Assembly (NCBI GenBank): GCA_031398695.1
Contig: JANNNU010000127.1
Location: forward strand, 1 to 64,000
Reading direction: 5' to 3'
DNA length: 64,000 bases
From: JAIYDJ01 sp031398695
GTDB taxonomy: Bacteria > Pseudomonadota > Alphaproteobacteria > Rhodobacterales > Rhodobacteraceae
Shown in pieces: positions 8,917 through 18,430 of this stretch (its first letter is position 1; the number at the start of each line of letters is the position of its first letter). The position numbers and the translations under genes are program-made. The notes beneath the pieces are model-generated. The model was not told the DNA's origin, ran no database searches, and saw only the letters and a program-made list of their open reading frames with translations.

Positions 8917-9904
8917 CGTGCACCTCGTCCAGAATCGACCGGTCCCACAGGTCGGCCGTCACCGTGCGCCCCAGCAGGGCCAGCGTCTCGATATTGGCGG
9001 CGACGGCGGCATCGGTCCACGACCCGAATCCCTGCGCCGCCGTCAGGTCGGAAAACATCAGCGGCACCTGCCGTTCGGCCTGCAGTTCCTGGGTGGCGAG
9101 GTCGAGCCCCGCATCGGGAAACATCGCCAGCGTCAGGGCCGCTGCCGCCTTGGGGTCGGCCTGATAGTCCACCCAGCCGCGCACCTCGCCCCGCATCAGC
9201 GCCACCAGATCGGCGCGGCGGTTGGCAAGGCTGTCGGTGGTGGCGATATAGGTCTGCGAATGCAGCGCATAGCCGTGGTCGGCCATCAGCATCGTGACGT
9301 TGTCGACGCCCTGCAAGGTCATAGCCACCGGCAGGTCGGTCTGCCAGCACAACAGGCAATCGACCTGCCCGCTGACCAGTGGGGCCGCGTCGTATTGCGT
9401 CGGCACAACCTCGATCCCCGCTATGTCGACGCCGTTCAGCGTGCATAGCGCCTGCAGGACCGGGGTGTTGGCCAGCGCCATGCCGATGGTCTTGCCCACA
9501 AGATCGGCGGGGGTGTTGACCGGGTTGCCCGGCAGGCTGGCAATGACGAACGGGTTTTTCTGCATCGCCACACCGATGATGCGGAAGGGCGCGCCCTGGG
9601 CCACGGCAGCGGCCGTATAGTCAGCGGCCGAAATCCCGACCAGCGCCTGCCCCGCCACCACGGGCGGCTCGACCGGCGCATTGGGCCCGCCCGCATCCAG
9701 CCGCACGTCCAGCCCCGCCTCGCGCCAATACCCGCGCTCTTGCGCGATGTAGCTCCCGCCGAACTGCACCGAATGAAGCCAGGACAGTTGCATCCCGACC
9801 GGGGTCATCGCCGACGCTTGCGCCATGGCGCGACCCGGTTGAGCCAGCAGCAGGGCAGCACCGGCAGAACCGATCAGCGCACGTCGGGTCAGGGTCAGGG
9901 TCAT
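8909..9904 (-). CDS. ABC transporter substrate-binding protein, NMT1/THI5-like
   Basis: 331-residue periplasmic protein. The signal sequence has an RR pair (TRRALIGSAGAALLL), so export could be Tat or Sec, with likely cleavage near AMAQA. The mature part begins with MQLSWLHSVQFGGSYIA, the NMT1/THI5 pattern seen in pyrimidine-precursor, riboflavin and other heterocycle transporters, and ends with long helices. It is the promoter-proximal gene of the operon. No TPP or FMN riboswitch is recognisable upstream, so a vitamin substrate is not supported by regulation. Confidence 0.82.
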   Translation of the reverse strand: MTLTLTRRALIGSAGAALLLAQPGRAMAQASAMTPVGMQLSWLHSVQFGGSYIAQERGYWREAGLDVRLDAGGPNAPVEPPVVAGQALVGISAADYTAAAVAQGAPFRIIGVAMQKNPFVIASLPGNPVNTPADLVGKTIGMALANTPVLQALCTLNGVDIAGIEVVPTQYDAAPLVSGQVDCLLCWQTDLPVAMTLQGVDNVTMLMADHGYALHSQTYIATTDSLANRRADLVALMRGEVRGWVDYQADPKAAAALTLAMFPDAGLDLATQELQAERQVPLMFSDLTAAQGFGSWTDAAVAANIETLALLGRTVTADLWDRSILDEVHGG

Positions 9905-10044
9905 TCGGCATCTCCTAAAGGTTCACAACGTTTTAACTGCAAGCATCCGCACGGCAAGTCGCGGTGAAAAGATGTTGGGTTCGTCACGAAACTGTGATGT
10001 TTGCGCTTGCAAAGGCAAGCAATTGCTGCGCACGGCGAATCCCT

Positions 10045-10917
10045 TCAGGCCACCGGGGCGCTGCCGGGGCGCGCCAGCCAGAACGCACCGGGAACCGCGG
10101 CCAAAAGCATCGACGCGCCGTAAAGAGCGCTGGCTGCAAGCCCGGCCTCGGCCGTGGCACCGGCAAGCGGAAAGAGGGCCGCCGCAGCGCCTTCGCGCCA
10201 ACCCCACCCCGCGACCGACAACGGGATCAGCATCGCGCACAGGACCAGCGGGATCACGGTCATCGCCGCCTCGAGGGTAATGTGGGTATCCGTGGCACGG
10301 GCGACGGCGGCAAAGGCGACCAGATTGACGGCGACGATCGCCGCCGACAGCGCCGCCTGGCTGCGCCACACGCCGCGCGCCAGCACCGCCACGGCCACCG
10401 CGTGCCGCACCATCGCGCTGCGCCACGAAAGGACGCCGCCCGCAACCAGCGCCAGCACGACGGCGAGCGCCACGACACCGGTTCCGGCAGGCCACGCGAT
10501 CCGGCCCGCCAGCAGCGATCCGGTCATCCCGGCCGCCAGCACCAACAGCATCGCCCCTTGACCCACCGCCCGCTCGGCGACCACCGCGGTCGCGGATGCC
10601 TTGAACCCACCCGGCGCGGCAGTGCGGGTCGCGCGGGCGGCGTCACCGAAGACCCCGCCCGGCAGCATCTGGTTCAGAAACTGCGCGACATAGTATTCGC
10701 GTACCGCCCGTCCGCCCGTCACCGGTTGCCCCAGCGCCACCGCGACCCGTCGCCACCGCAGCGCCGACAGCAGGGTTTGCAGATGCAGGGCCGCGAACGC
10801 CAGCGCCAGCCACCCCGGATCGGCAGCGGCAGCGCGCGCCAGCGCCGCCTGCCCACCCGCCAGATGCCAAAGCGCGGTCAGAACCAGCAGCGGCACGACG
10901 ATCCGCAGGACCGTCAC
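10045..10917 (-). CDS. LPG-synthase transmembrane-domain / flippase-like membrane protein
   Basis: 290-residue polytopic membrane protein starting at a GTG (10917) that overlaps the upstream stop as GTGA. About 7-8 hydrophobic segments are visible. The segment FLNQMLPGGVFGDAARA is the conserved N-x2-LPGG-x-GD signature of the lysylphosphatidylglycerol synthase TM (UPF0104/AglD) family, which holds lipid-headgroup flippases and transferase membrane domains. It lacks the soluble MprF synthase domain. It is the last gene of a three-gene operon with a phosphatidyltransferase, so a role in moving or modifying an unusual lipid is inferred. Confidence 0.78.
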   Translation of the reverse strand: MTVLRIVVPLLVLTALWHLAGGQAALARAAAADPGWLALAFAALHLQTLLSALRWRRVAVALGQPVTGGRAVREYYVAQFLNQMLPGGVFGDAARATRTAAPGGFKASATAVVAERAVGQGAMLLVLAAGMTGSLLAGRIAWPAGTGVVALAVVLALVAGGVLSWRSAMVRHAVAVAVLARGVWRSQAALSAAIVAVNLVAFAAVARATDTHITLEAAMTVIPLVLCAMLIPLSVAGWGWREGAAAALFPLAGATAEAGLAASALYGASMLLAAVPGAFWLARPGSAPVA

Positions 10918-12551
10918 GGAAGTTCGACCGCCGCGCCGGATACCGCCGCCAGAAACCTGTCGCGGAAGGTTTCCATCGGCCAGACCGGGCCTGCCGGACC
11001 GGGCGTCAGGCCTGCGGTCCAACCCCACGCGTCCATCAGCGCCAGCACATCGGGCGGGCCGATCAGGTGCACGGGCACGTCGCGGCTGGTCGTCTGACTG
11101 ACGAAGCCTGCCGCCGGATGATCGCCCAGGATCAGGATCAGTGGCGCCTCGGGCCCCGAACCCTGCTGCGCGGCCCAGTCGAACACCACCGTCAGACTGT
11201 AGGCGAGGGCATCGCGGTAGGCGCTGCGGATCCGGTCGGGGTCGCGCCAAACGACCTCGGGCGGGTCGCCACGCTCGGCCATTGCGTCGAACACCCCACC
11301 GCTGTCGATGCGGTCCCACGACAGCACATCCGGCACGGGCACCCAGGGCGCGTGGCTGGAAATCAGCGATATCTGCGCGAACAGCGGACGCGGGTCGGGC
11401 GGCAGGCGGTCGAGAAATCGGGCCAGGGTGAACTGATCGGGCATGGTGATCCAGTTAAACGGCCGCCCCGCATAGCCCATCGCGTCGCGGTCCAGGCGCA
11501 CCTCGAACCCCAGGGTCGCCGCTTCGGGCCAGGGCAGCGTGATGGCCGGACTGACGGCTGCCGTTAGGTATCCCGCCTCGGCCGCGATGTGCCACAGCGT
11601 GCTACGCCCGCTGGACAGCAGCGCGCCATAGCGTGTGCCATTGTCGATCCTGAGGCCCGAGGCGAGCGTGGCATGGGCCAGCCAGCTTTGCCCACCCTCG
11701 ATCGGCGAGGTCAGCCACCCCGACCGCGACCCCAGCCCGGCGGCGGCGATCTGCCGGTCGCCGTGGTGCAGGATCGGCTGGTGGGTCTGCGCATAAAGCG
11801 GATTGTCCAGACTGGCGCGGCCATAGCTTTCGACAAAGACCACGATCACGTCGCGCCCCTCCAGCCGAGCCAGGGGAGACGGCAATCCAGCCAGCGGATC
11901 GGTCCGGGCTGCGGTGCGAAATTGCGCAAGTTCGTCCAGGCTGCGGCGCACGCGCACCACCCGTTCGGCTGCGGTGCGGGCGGTGAACGCGTCGCCGGGA
12001 ATCTCTACCGCCAACCGCCACACGCCCATGGTCTGCCCGACGTCGGCCACCGCCAGCCCGGCTGCCGTAATGCCGACGACTGCAGTCAGCGCAACCACCG
12101 ATCCGCCCCGGCCGCGTGCCACCCCGGTCCATTGTCCCAGCGCCCACCACAGGCTTGCCGCCACCGCTGCCAGCATCGCCACGCCCGCCACTGCGGCCAG
12201 CAGGGCCAGCGGCAAGCCCAACGCGCCCGACGCCAGCTGCCATCCGGACCACAACAACGCGCCATCGGTCACTAGATCGAAGCCCCGGTTGAACGCGACC
12301 ACGAACCCCAGATCGGCGGCCTTCAGCGCGGCGAGAGCCAGCAGGATCCCCACCAGCCCGCCGCGGACCAGCGCATGGCGGCGCGGTGGCAAGACGGCAA
12401 ACAGCGCAAGCAGGGCCGGCAGTTCCAGCGCGAACAGGGTCAAGGCCTGCCACGTCGCAGCACCGGGGTGGTTCGGCTGCACCAGCACCAGATGCAGCAG
12501 TCCCGCTGCCACCAGCAGCGACACCAACGGGCGCACGCGCCGTCCCGTCAT
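10914..12551 (-). CDS. Membrane-anchored alkaline-phosphatase-superfamily protein (sulfatase / lipid phosphotransferase-like)
   Basis: 545 residues from the ATG at 12551 (MTGRRVRPL), overlapping the upstream gene as ATGA. The N-terminal third is membrane (about five segments to residue ~190). A periplasmic catalytic domain follows, with FVESYGRASLDN near residue 240, a Ser/Thr-containing segment GGQSWLAHATLASG where the nucleophile should be, SSHAPW, and the metal-binding ILGDHPAA. This layout resembles EptA/LtaS/OpgE-type phospho-headgroup transferases more than soluble sulfatases. With a CDP-alcohol phosphatidyltransferase before it and a flippase-like protein after it, transfer of a lipid-derived phospho-group is a reasonable but unproven guess. 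Confidence 0.72.
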   Translation of the reverse strand: MTGRRVRPLVSLLVAAGLLHLVLVQPNHPGAATWQALTLFALELPALLALFAVLPPRRHALVRGGLVGILLALAALKAADLGFVVAFNRGFDLVTDGALLWSGWQLASGALGLPLALLAAVAGVAMLAAVAASLWWALGQWTGVARGRGGSVVALTAVVGITAAGLAVADVGQTMGVWRLAVEIPGDAFTARTAAERVVRVRRSLDELAQFRTAARTDPLAGLPSPLARLEGRDVIVVFVESYGRASLDNPLYAQTHQPILHHGDRQIAAAGLGSRSGWLTSPIEGGQSWLAHATLASGLRIDNGTRYGALLSSGRSTLWHIAAEAGYLTAAVSPAITLPWPEAATLGFEVRLDRDAMGYAGRPFNWITMPDQFTLARFLDRLPPDPRPLFAQISLISSHAPWVPVPDVLSWDRIDSGGVFDAMAERGDPPEVVWRDPDRIRSAYRDALAYSLTVVFDWAAQQGSGPEAPLILILGDHPAAGFVSQTTSRDVPVHLIGPPDVLALMDAWGWTAGLTPGPAGPVWPMETFRDRFLAAVSGAAVELP

Positions 12552-13324
12552 CGCCTGCGCCACAACCACACGGCATCCACCGCGAACGACACGACCAGCG
12601 CGGCCATCGCCCCCGCCGCGAGCCATGTCGCAAACGGCGGCACCATCGGGGGCGCCAGCAACGCCGTCAGGACGGCGATCTGCACCACACAGGCCGTCTT
12701 GCGGCCCACCCGATCGGGCAGTTCTTGCGTCAGCCACGGCAAAGCCAGACCGGCAAGAACCCACGCATAGCGCAGGAAGCCCAGCGGCAGCAGCCAAAGG
12801 CCGGCCTTGTCCCAATGCAACGCCACCAGGCACAGAACGGCGGCGAGGAAGGCATCGACCTCCATGTCGAACCGCGCTCCGAAGTCCGAGGCAAGCCCGC
12901 TGCGACGCGCAAGCCAGCCGTCCACCCCGTCCAGCGCCAGCCCGCATGCCACCAGGGCCACCATGGTCCATGCTAGCAGCGGCACGCTTGCGATTGTGGC
13001 GGGCTGGGTCAGAACGGCCACCACCACCGCAGCGATGCCGGCCCGACACAGCGTCACCAGATTGGCATAGCCCAGCCGCCCGTGCGGATGGCCCCGTCGC
13101 AGGCCGGTCACCGCAAGACCGCCAACCACCGCCATCACGCCCGCCGCCAGCAACGGCCCGCCCGGCCCTGAGTGCGGCATCAGCCCGGTCACCGCCAGAC
13201 CCGCCACCGCAGTCACCACAGCTGTGGCCCACAGCAAGGACCGCTCTGGCCGGAACGCGGCGTGCACGGCCGGCCCGTTCCCGGGCGCGCGTGACTTTCT
13301 GGGCAAGGCGGGACCGGGACGCAT
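12548..13324 (-). CDS. CDP-alcohol phosphatidyltransferase
   Basis: 258-residue integral membrane enzyme with the complete family signature D-x2-DG-x2-AR-x8-G-x3-D-x3-D: D132, D135, G136, A139, R140, G149, D153, D157. Such enzymes move a phosphatidyl (or other CMP-activated) group onto an alcohol and release CMP. The acceptor is unknown: glycerol-phosphate, serine, inositol and choline classes share the motif. It is the first gene of the operon. A longer than usual N-terminus with two extra hydrophobic segments before the catalytic domain sets it apart from ordinary PgsA/PssA. Confidence 0.82.
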   Translation of the reverse strand: MRPGPALPRKSRAPGNGPAVHAAFRPERSLLWATAVVTAVAGLAVTGLMPHSGPGGPLLAAGVMAVVGGLAVTGLRRGHPHGRLGYANLVTLCRAGIAAVVVAVLTQPATIASVPLLAWTMVALVACGLALDGVDGWLARRSGLASDFGARFDMEVDAFLAAVLCLVALHWDKAGLWLLPLGFLRYAWVLAGLALPWLTQELPDRVGRKTACVVQIAVLTALLAPPMVPPFATWLAAGAMAALVVSFAVDAVWLWRRR

Positions 13325-13440
13325 AAGATGATCTTTCGCGCCGTCATCAAACTGTCAAGGCGGGGCGGACACATGCTACATTTGTCGCAGGTGCCGGATT
13401 CGTGCCGATCGTCGCCGCGTAACGAAAAAAGGAGACTGCC

Positions 13441-13983
13441 ATGCCCCCTGTCCCAGTCTATCGGCCCGCCGCGCGGGCGTTGCACTGGCTGTCGGCGCTG
13501 CTGGTTCTTTCGACGATCCCGGCGGGCGTCATCATGCTGCAAGCCGGCCTGTCGCGCCCGCTCCAGGACGCCCTGTTCATGTTCCACAAGAATATCGGCG
13601 TCGTCATTTTGCTGCTGGTGCTGGCGCGGTTGGCGTACCGACTGGCCAACCCGCCCCCGCAGCTGCCTGCGGCGGTGCCGAATCTGCAGGCCCGTGTCGC
13701 CGGGGCGGTGCATCTGCTGCTTTATGCGCTGCTGATCGTCATGGCGGTGTCGGGGTATGTGCGCGTCGTGGCCGGGGGCTTTCCGCTGGAGGTGTGGGAT
13801 GCCTTGGGCGTGCCGCGCCTCGTGGCAAAATCGGAACCGCTTGCCGCTCAGGCCAAGGCGATCCACGCCAACGCCCGCTATGCGCTTTTCCTGCTGATCG
13901 CGCTGCACGTCGGCGCGGCCGCCTACCACGGGCTGGTCCTGAAGGACGGCGTGGTGCGGCGGATGTTGCCGCGCCGGCTGTGA
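13441..13983 (+). CDS. Cytochrome b561 family protein
   Basis: 180-residue, four-helix membrane cytochrome b. Candidate haem ligands are the histidines in RALHWLSALL (helix 1), FHKNIGV (helix 2) and ALHVGAAAYHG (helix 4). The family passes electrons from quinol to acceptors such as superoxide or periplasmic oxidoreductases. The ATG follows AAAGGAG closely. It is divergent from the phosphatidyltransferase gene and convergent with the next gene, ending 10 bases from it. Confidence 0.88.
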   Translation: MPPVPVYRPAARALHWLSALLVLSTIPAGVIMLQAGLSRPLQDALFMFHKNIGVVILLLVLARLAYRLANPPPQLPAAVPNLQARVAGAVHLLLYALLIVMAVSGYVRVVAGGFPLEVWDALGVPRLVAKSEPLAAQAKAIHANARYALFLLIALHVGAAAYHGLVLKDGVVRRMLPRRL

Positions 13984-13992
13984 CGGCGGCCT

Positions 13993-14868
13993 TCACGACA
14001 AGACCAGCCGTGCCGTCAGAGGCAGATGATCGGATGCCGCGCGCACGGCGGCGGTCCTGATCGCCAGGACGTCCCGGACCCAACCGTCCTGATCGCTGAG
14101 GATGCGGTCCAGCGGCAGGATCGCCGCCCGCGCCGGGAAGGTGGCACGGACCGGGCCCAGCAGCCGACGTCCGGCAACCCGCGCCGACAGCGCCAGCCCG
14201 CCCCAGGGCCGCCATTCGTTCAGATCGCCCACCAGGACCAGCGGCAGCGCGGCGCGGCGGTTCAGCAATTGCGCCAGCGTGCGCATCTGGACCACCCGAA
14301 GCGGCTGCGACAGTGAAAGATGGGCGGCCAGAAGGTGAAACGGCCGCGCCGCGCCCTGCACTTCTACCAACACGGCCCCGCGCGGATAGACGCCGGGCAG
14401 ATCCACCAGCGTCACCTGTTCCGCAACCAGTGGCGGGCGCAGGAACACCAGCGTCCCGAGAAATCCCTGGCTCGCCGGGCCCCACCGCCGGTCCGGGACG
14501 GTATGGACGCTGTGCAGTCCGGTTCGGCTCGACAAGGACGCAAGGGCAGGAAAGCCCGCGAAGGGCCGCCGCTCAGCCTCGGCTTCCTGAAGCACCAGCA
14601 CGTCGGCCCCACCCAGACGGGCGTCGTCGGCAATCACCCGCAACACGCGGTCCGGATCGAACCGTCCGTCGGCCCCGCACGCGCGGTGGATGTTCCAGGT
14701 CGCGCAGGTCAGCACCGCCGCGCCGACGCCCTGCCCCCGCGACCCGGCGGCATCATGGTCCACCGTCGATGGGGGCAACGCGTTGGATTGGTCCGGCACA
14801 CGGGTTTCCTTGCGAACGGGTGTGGCAAGGCATGCGCTGCCTTGCAAGGCTGACGTTCCAGACGGCAC
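13993..14868 (-). CDS. Endonuclease/exonuclease/phosphatase (EEP) family protein
   Basis: 291 residues. The EEP core starts around residue 53 with TCATWNIHRA and carries LQEAE, HLSLSQPLR, GDLNEW and a C-terminal SDHLPL, i.e. the Asn, Glu, His, Asp-Asn and Asp-His metal and catalytic residues of the fold. Family members hydrolyse phosphodiesters in nucleic acids, inositol phosphates or sphingomyelin; the short size and lack of nuclease-specific inserts leave the substrate open. The first ~50 residues are low in conserved features, so the true start may be further downstream. It lies alone, convergent with the b561 gene. Confidence 0.75.
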   Translation of the reverse strand: MPSGTSALQGSACLATPVRKETRVPDQSNALPPSTVDHDAAGSRGQGVGAAVLTCATWNIHRACGADGRFDPDRVLRVIADDARLGGADVLVLQEAEAERRPFAGFPALASLSSRTGLHSVHTVPDRRWGPASQGFLGTLVFLRPPLVAEQVTLVDLPGVYPRGAVLVEVQGAARPFHLLAAHLSLSQPLRVVQMRTLAQLLNRRAALPLVLVGDLNEWRPWGGLALSARVAGRRLLGPVRATFPARAAILPLDRILSDQDGWVRDVLAIRTAAVRAASDHLPLTARLVLS

Positions 14869-15004
14869 CTGCGCGCCGGTGGTGACCCAGTTAGCCTTAG
14901 ACGGATCAGGATTTCAAAGGGTTGCATCCGGCGTAGCGCGGACGGCGTGCCGACTGATCTTGCTTCCGATTTCGCACCTGGCGCATGGCAGGCGTGGCGG
15001 CTTG

Positions 15005-17449
15005 CTAGTCGTCACTGCGGATGCGCGTGTTTTGTGGATCATAGAGCGGCTGCAAATGCAATCGCGCAGGCACGATTTCCGATGCGACTTCAAGGGCATA
15101 CTCTCCGGACTTCAAGTGGTTGTCGCTTACGCCGTCGGGATGGCGGACATAGCCGTAGCCGATCGGCTTGCCGACCGTATGGCCAAAGCCGCCCGCGGAC
15201 AGCCAGCCGGCGCGTTGGCCGTTGCGGGTGATCGTCTCACGGCCGAGCAAGATCACGTTGGGGTCGTCGACGGTGAAACACGCCAGCCGTTTTTTCACGC
15301 CGACCGTCCGCTGCGCCAGCAACGCCGTCCGGCCCTGAAAATCGATGTCGGACGTCAGCTTGCACGCCCACCCCAGACCCGCCTCGAGGGGCGTGTGATC
15401 CGGCCCGATGTCGGATCCCCACGCGCGATAACCCTTTTCCAGCCGCAGGGTTTCGACCGCGCGGTAGCCGGCGTTGACCAGCCCGTGGCCCGTCGCCATC
15501 AGCGCCTGATACACCGTCACGGCGACGTCGGTCGGCATGTGCAACTCCCACCCCAACTCGCCCACATAGGTGATGCGCAGCGCCAGAACCGGGCAACCCG
15601 CGACCGAAATCTGCCTGGCCGTAGCAAACGGGAAGGCAGCGTTCGACAGATCCGCATCGGTGAGCGAGGACAGGATCGCCCGCGCCCTTGGTCCCATCAG
15701 CGACAGTACCGCAGAGCCCGAGGTCACATCGACCAACTGGCAGTCGCCGCGCAGGTTGCGCGCGATCCAATCGAAATCATGCGTCGCAAAGCCCGTGCCG
15801 GTGACGATGTAGAATTCGTCCGCCGCCAGCCGCGCCACGGTCACATCCGCCTCGATCCCGCCTTTGGGGTTCAGCATCTGCGTATAGGTCAGGCTGCCCA
15901 CGGCGCGATCCACATTTCCGGCCGCGATCCAGTTCAGCGCGGCGGCGGCCCCCGGCCCCTTGAGCGTGAACTTGGCGAACGAGGTCTGGTCGATCAGCAC
16001 CGCCGCCTCGCGTGCCGCCTTGTGTTCGCGCGCCACGGCGTCGAACCAGCCGGGGCGCTGGTAGGAATAGCGGTCCAGCGGCGTTTCGCCCGCGGCGAGA
16101 TCGGCGAACCAGTTGGGGCGTTCCCAGCCGAGTTTCTCACCGAAACAGGCCCCTGCCGCCGCGAGATAGGCATAAAGGGGCGAGCGGCGGGTGGGGCGGG
16201 CCGAGCGCATTTCCTCGGACGGCCAAGCGATGGTGTAGTGTTTGCCATAAGCCTCGAGCGTGCGCGCACGCACCCAGTCGGTCGATTGATGCACCCGGCC
16301 AAAGCGGCGAATGTCGACCGGCCACAGGTCATAGGGCGCAGCCCCGTTGGCCGCCCACTCGGCCAGCGCCATCCCCGCCCCACCGGCGGATGCGATGCCA
16401 AAGGCGTTGAAACCGGCGCCGACGAAGAAATTCTGCAACTCCGGCGCCTCGCCCAGGATGAAATTGCCGTCGGGGGTAAAGGATTCCGGCCCGTTGATCA
16501 GTTGCTTGACACCGGCGGTGGCAAGGGCGGGCACGCGGGCGATCGCGTTGTCCATGAACTGGCTGTAGTGATCGTAGTCGGACGTCAGCAGGTCGAAGTG
16601 AAATCCGTCCGGGATGCCATTGACGGCCCAAGGCTTGGGGTTCGGCTCGTAGCCGCCCCAGACCAACCCGCCGACATCCTCTTTCCAGTAGGTCAGCCGG
16701 TCGGGGTCGCGCAGGGTGGGTAGATCGGGCGTCACGCCGTCGATGCGTTCGGTGACCATGTATTGATGCTCGACGGAAACGAGGGGCACGTTGACCCCCA
16801 CGGTGGCGGCGAGCGTGCGCGTCCATTGCCCGGCGCAGCAGATCACCTTTTCGCATTCGATCGTGCCGGACGGGGTTTCGACGCCCCGGATCCGGCCATT
16901 GTCGACGATGATCCGGGTGACCGGGCAATCCTCGAACATCGTCACGCCTGCCATCCGGGCACCCTTGGCCAGACTTTGGGTGATGTCCGAAGGGTTCGCC
17001 TGCCCGTCGGTCGGCAGGAACGCCGCCCCCACCAGATCGTCGATGGTCATCAGGGGCCACAGGTCTTGGGCTTCCTGCGGGGTCAGCAGGTGCATTTCCA
17101 GACCGAAGGAATGGGCGGTCGTCGCCTGTCGCTTCACTTCCGTCCAGCGTTCGGCATTGCAGGCCAGCCGCAAGCCGCCGTTCATCTTCCAGCCGGTCTG
17201 CAATCCGGTTTCCGCCTCAAGCCGTTTGTAAAGATCGACGGAATAGCCCAGCAATTGCGTGATGTTGGCCGAGGTGCGCAACTGCCCGACCAGCCCGGCG
17301 GCATGAAAGGTGGTGCCCGACGTCAGCTTCTTGCGCTCCAGCAGAACGGTGTCGGACCAGCCGAGCTTGCCCATGTGGTACGCGGTCGAGCAGCCGACGA
17401 TGCCGCCCCCGATGATGACGGCGCGGGCGGTGGTGGGCAGATCGTGCAT
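15005..17449 (-). CDS. FAD-dependent oxidoreductase with GcvT domains (dimethylglycine/sarcosine dehydrogenase-like)
   Basis: 814 residues from the ATG at 17449 (MHDLPTTARAVIIGGG), seven bases after the preceding gene. The order is a DAO-type FAD domain with GGGIVGCSTAYH, a histidine in SGTTFHAAG that fits covalent FAD attachment in DMGDH relatives, an FAO-middle segment, then aminomethyltransferase (GcvT) N- and C-domains that pass the released one-carbon unit to tetrahydrofolate. Expected chemistry is oxidative N-demethylation of a methylated glycine-type amine. It closes the glyoxylate/malyl-CoA operon, suggesting its glycine product and the glyoxylate pool are handled together. Confidence 0.82.
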   Translation of the reverse strand: MHDLPTTARAVIIGGGIVGCSTAYHMGKLGWSDTVLLERKKLTSGTTFHAAGLVGQLRTSANITQLLGYSVDLYKRLEAETGLQTGWKMNGGLRLACNAERWTEVKRQATTAHSFGLEMHLLTPQEAQDLWPLMTIDDLVGAAFLPTDGQANPSDITQSLAKGARMAGVTMFEDCPVTRIIVDNGRIRGVETPSGTIECEKVICCAGQWTRTLAATVGVNVPLVSVEHQYMVTERIDGVTPDLPTLRDPDRLTYWKEDVGGLVWGGYEPNPKPWAVNGIPDGFHFDLLTSDYDHYSQFMDNAIARVPALATAGVKQLINGPESFTPDGNFILGEAPELQNFFVGAGFNAFGIASAGGAGMALAEWAANGAAPYDLWPVDIRRFGRVHQSTDWVRARTLEAYGKHYTIAWPSEEMRSARPTRRSPLYAYLAAAGACFGEKLGWERPNWFADLAAGETPLDRYSYQRPGWFDAVAREHKAAREAAVLIDQTSFAKFTLKGPGAAAALNWIAAGNVDRAVGSLTYTQMLNPKGGIEADVTVARLAADEFYIVTGTGFATHDFDWIARNLRGDCQLVDVTSGSAVLSLMGPRARAILSSLTDADLSNAAFPFATARQISVAGCPVLALRITYVGELGWELHMPTDVAVTVYQALMATGHGLVNAGYRAVETLRLEKGYRAWGSDIGPDHTPLEAGLGWACKLTSDIDFQGRTALLAQRTVGVKKRLACFTVDDPNVILLGRETITRNGQRAGWLSAGGFGHTVGKPIGYGYVRHPDGVSDNHLKSGEYALEVASEIVPARLHLQPLYDPQNTRIRSDD

Positions 17450-17456
17450 GGTCGCC

Positions 17457-18329
17457 TCAGGCTTGCCGGAACGCGTCATGGGCCGTCCGGTAGGTGGAAA
17501 GATTGGTCACGGTATAAGCGGCATAGTCGAATTGAAGCGTCGAATGGCGTTCCGAAACCATGCTCCACAGCGTTTCGCGCAGCGCACTGGCCGCCTTCAT
17601 CGCGAGGTAGCGGCGCATCCTGCCCCCGTCAGGGGCCGCGCCAAAATAGCGCGCCAGCATGGCGGCTTCCTGATGCGGTGTCAGACCATTGTTGGCCGCC
17701 AGCCCGCCCAGATCGAACAGCGGCGAGTTGAACCCGGCATAGTCCCAGTCGATCAGCCACATCCGGGTGCCGTCGTGCAGAAAGTTGCCGGGCAGCAGGT
17801 CGTTGTGGCCGAACACCAGGTCGATCGGCCCCACGGCCCGTTCCAGCGCGGCGGCCTGATCCAGCAGCGACGGGATCAGGGCCAGGTGCGGACTGGCGGC
17901 CTCTGCCAGCGTCGCGGCATAGTCGCGGATGACATGGAACACCCAGAAGCTGAGCACCGGGCCGCGCAGGTGGCGGGGGATGTCGCGGTGGGCCCGCACC
18001 ACCAGATCCAACGCCTGATCCAGCAGCGCAGGCTGGCGCAGATCTTCAGAGGTCATCGTCTGCCCGTCGACGTAGTCGATCACCAGCGCGCCCGGTTCGG
18101 CATGGATCACCGCCGGCGACACCCCCGCCGCATGGGCGGCCCGGCTGGCCGCCAGTTCGTTGAACCGCAGGATCTGATGCACCGGAATGTCGTCGCCGAT
18201 GCGCACCACCGCCCGGCGCGTCGCATCCTGCACCACGAAATTCAGATTGGTGATGCCGCCGCCCAACGGCTCGATCCGGACCGAGCCGGTCCAGATCGGC
18301 AAGTGGCGTATTCGGTCCTCGGGCGTCAT
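17457..18329 (-). CDS. Choline kinase / aminoglycoside phosphotransferase-like protein
   Basis: 290 residues from the ATG at 18329; another ATG at 18353 would add eight residues, and neither has a strong ribosome-binding site. Kinase-like fold with the Brenner motif FGHNDLLPGNFL and the metal-binding IDWDYAGFNSPLFDLGG, both characteristic of choline/ethanolamine kinases. It would phosphorylate a small amino-alcohol with ATP. It lies between malate thiokinase and the DMGDH-like gene, which hints at a methylated-amine substrate, but the true substrate is not shown. Confidence 0.78.
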   Translation of the reverse strand: MTPEDRIRHLPIWTGSVRIEPLGGGITNLNFVVQDATRRAVVRIGDDIPVHQILRFNELAASRAAHAAGVSPAVIHAEPGALVIDYVDGQTMTSEDLRQPALLDQALDLVVRAHRDIPRHLRGPVLSFWVFHVIRDYAATLAEAASPHLALIPSLLDQAAALERAVGPIDLVFGHNDLLPGNFLHDGTRMWLIDWDYAGFNSPLFDLGGLAANNGLTPHQEAAMLARYFGAAPDGGRMRRYLAMKAASALRETLWSMVSERHSTLQFDYAAYTVTNLSTYRTAHDAFRQA

Positions 18330-18430
18330 CCGCGTCTGCTTTCGTTGCCGCATCCGCGATGTATCCCATGTCCGCCCGAGGCTGGCAAACTGTCGTTTCT
18401 GCCGGCGTGCGCCGGTCTGGGACGATGTGG

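Noticed and set aside
9905..10044. TPP or other riboswitch upstream of the NMT1-type binding protein
   Set aside because: The conserved TPP-aptamer elements were not found and the region is only 140 bases with no clear fold.
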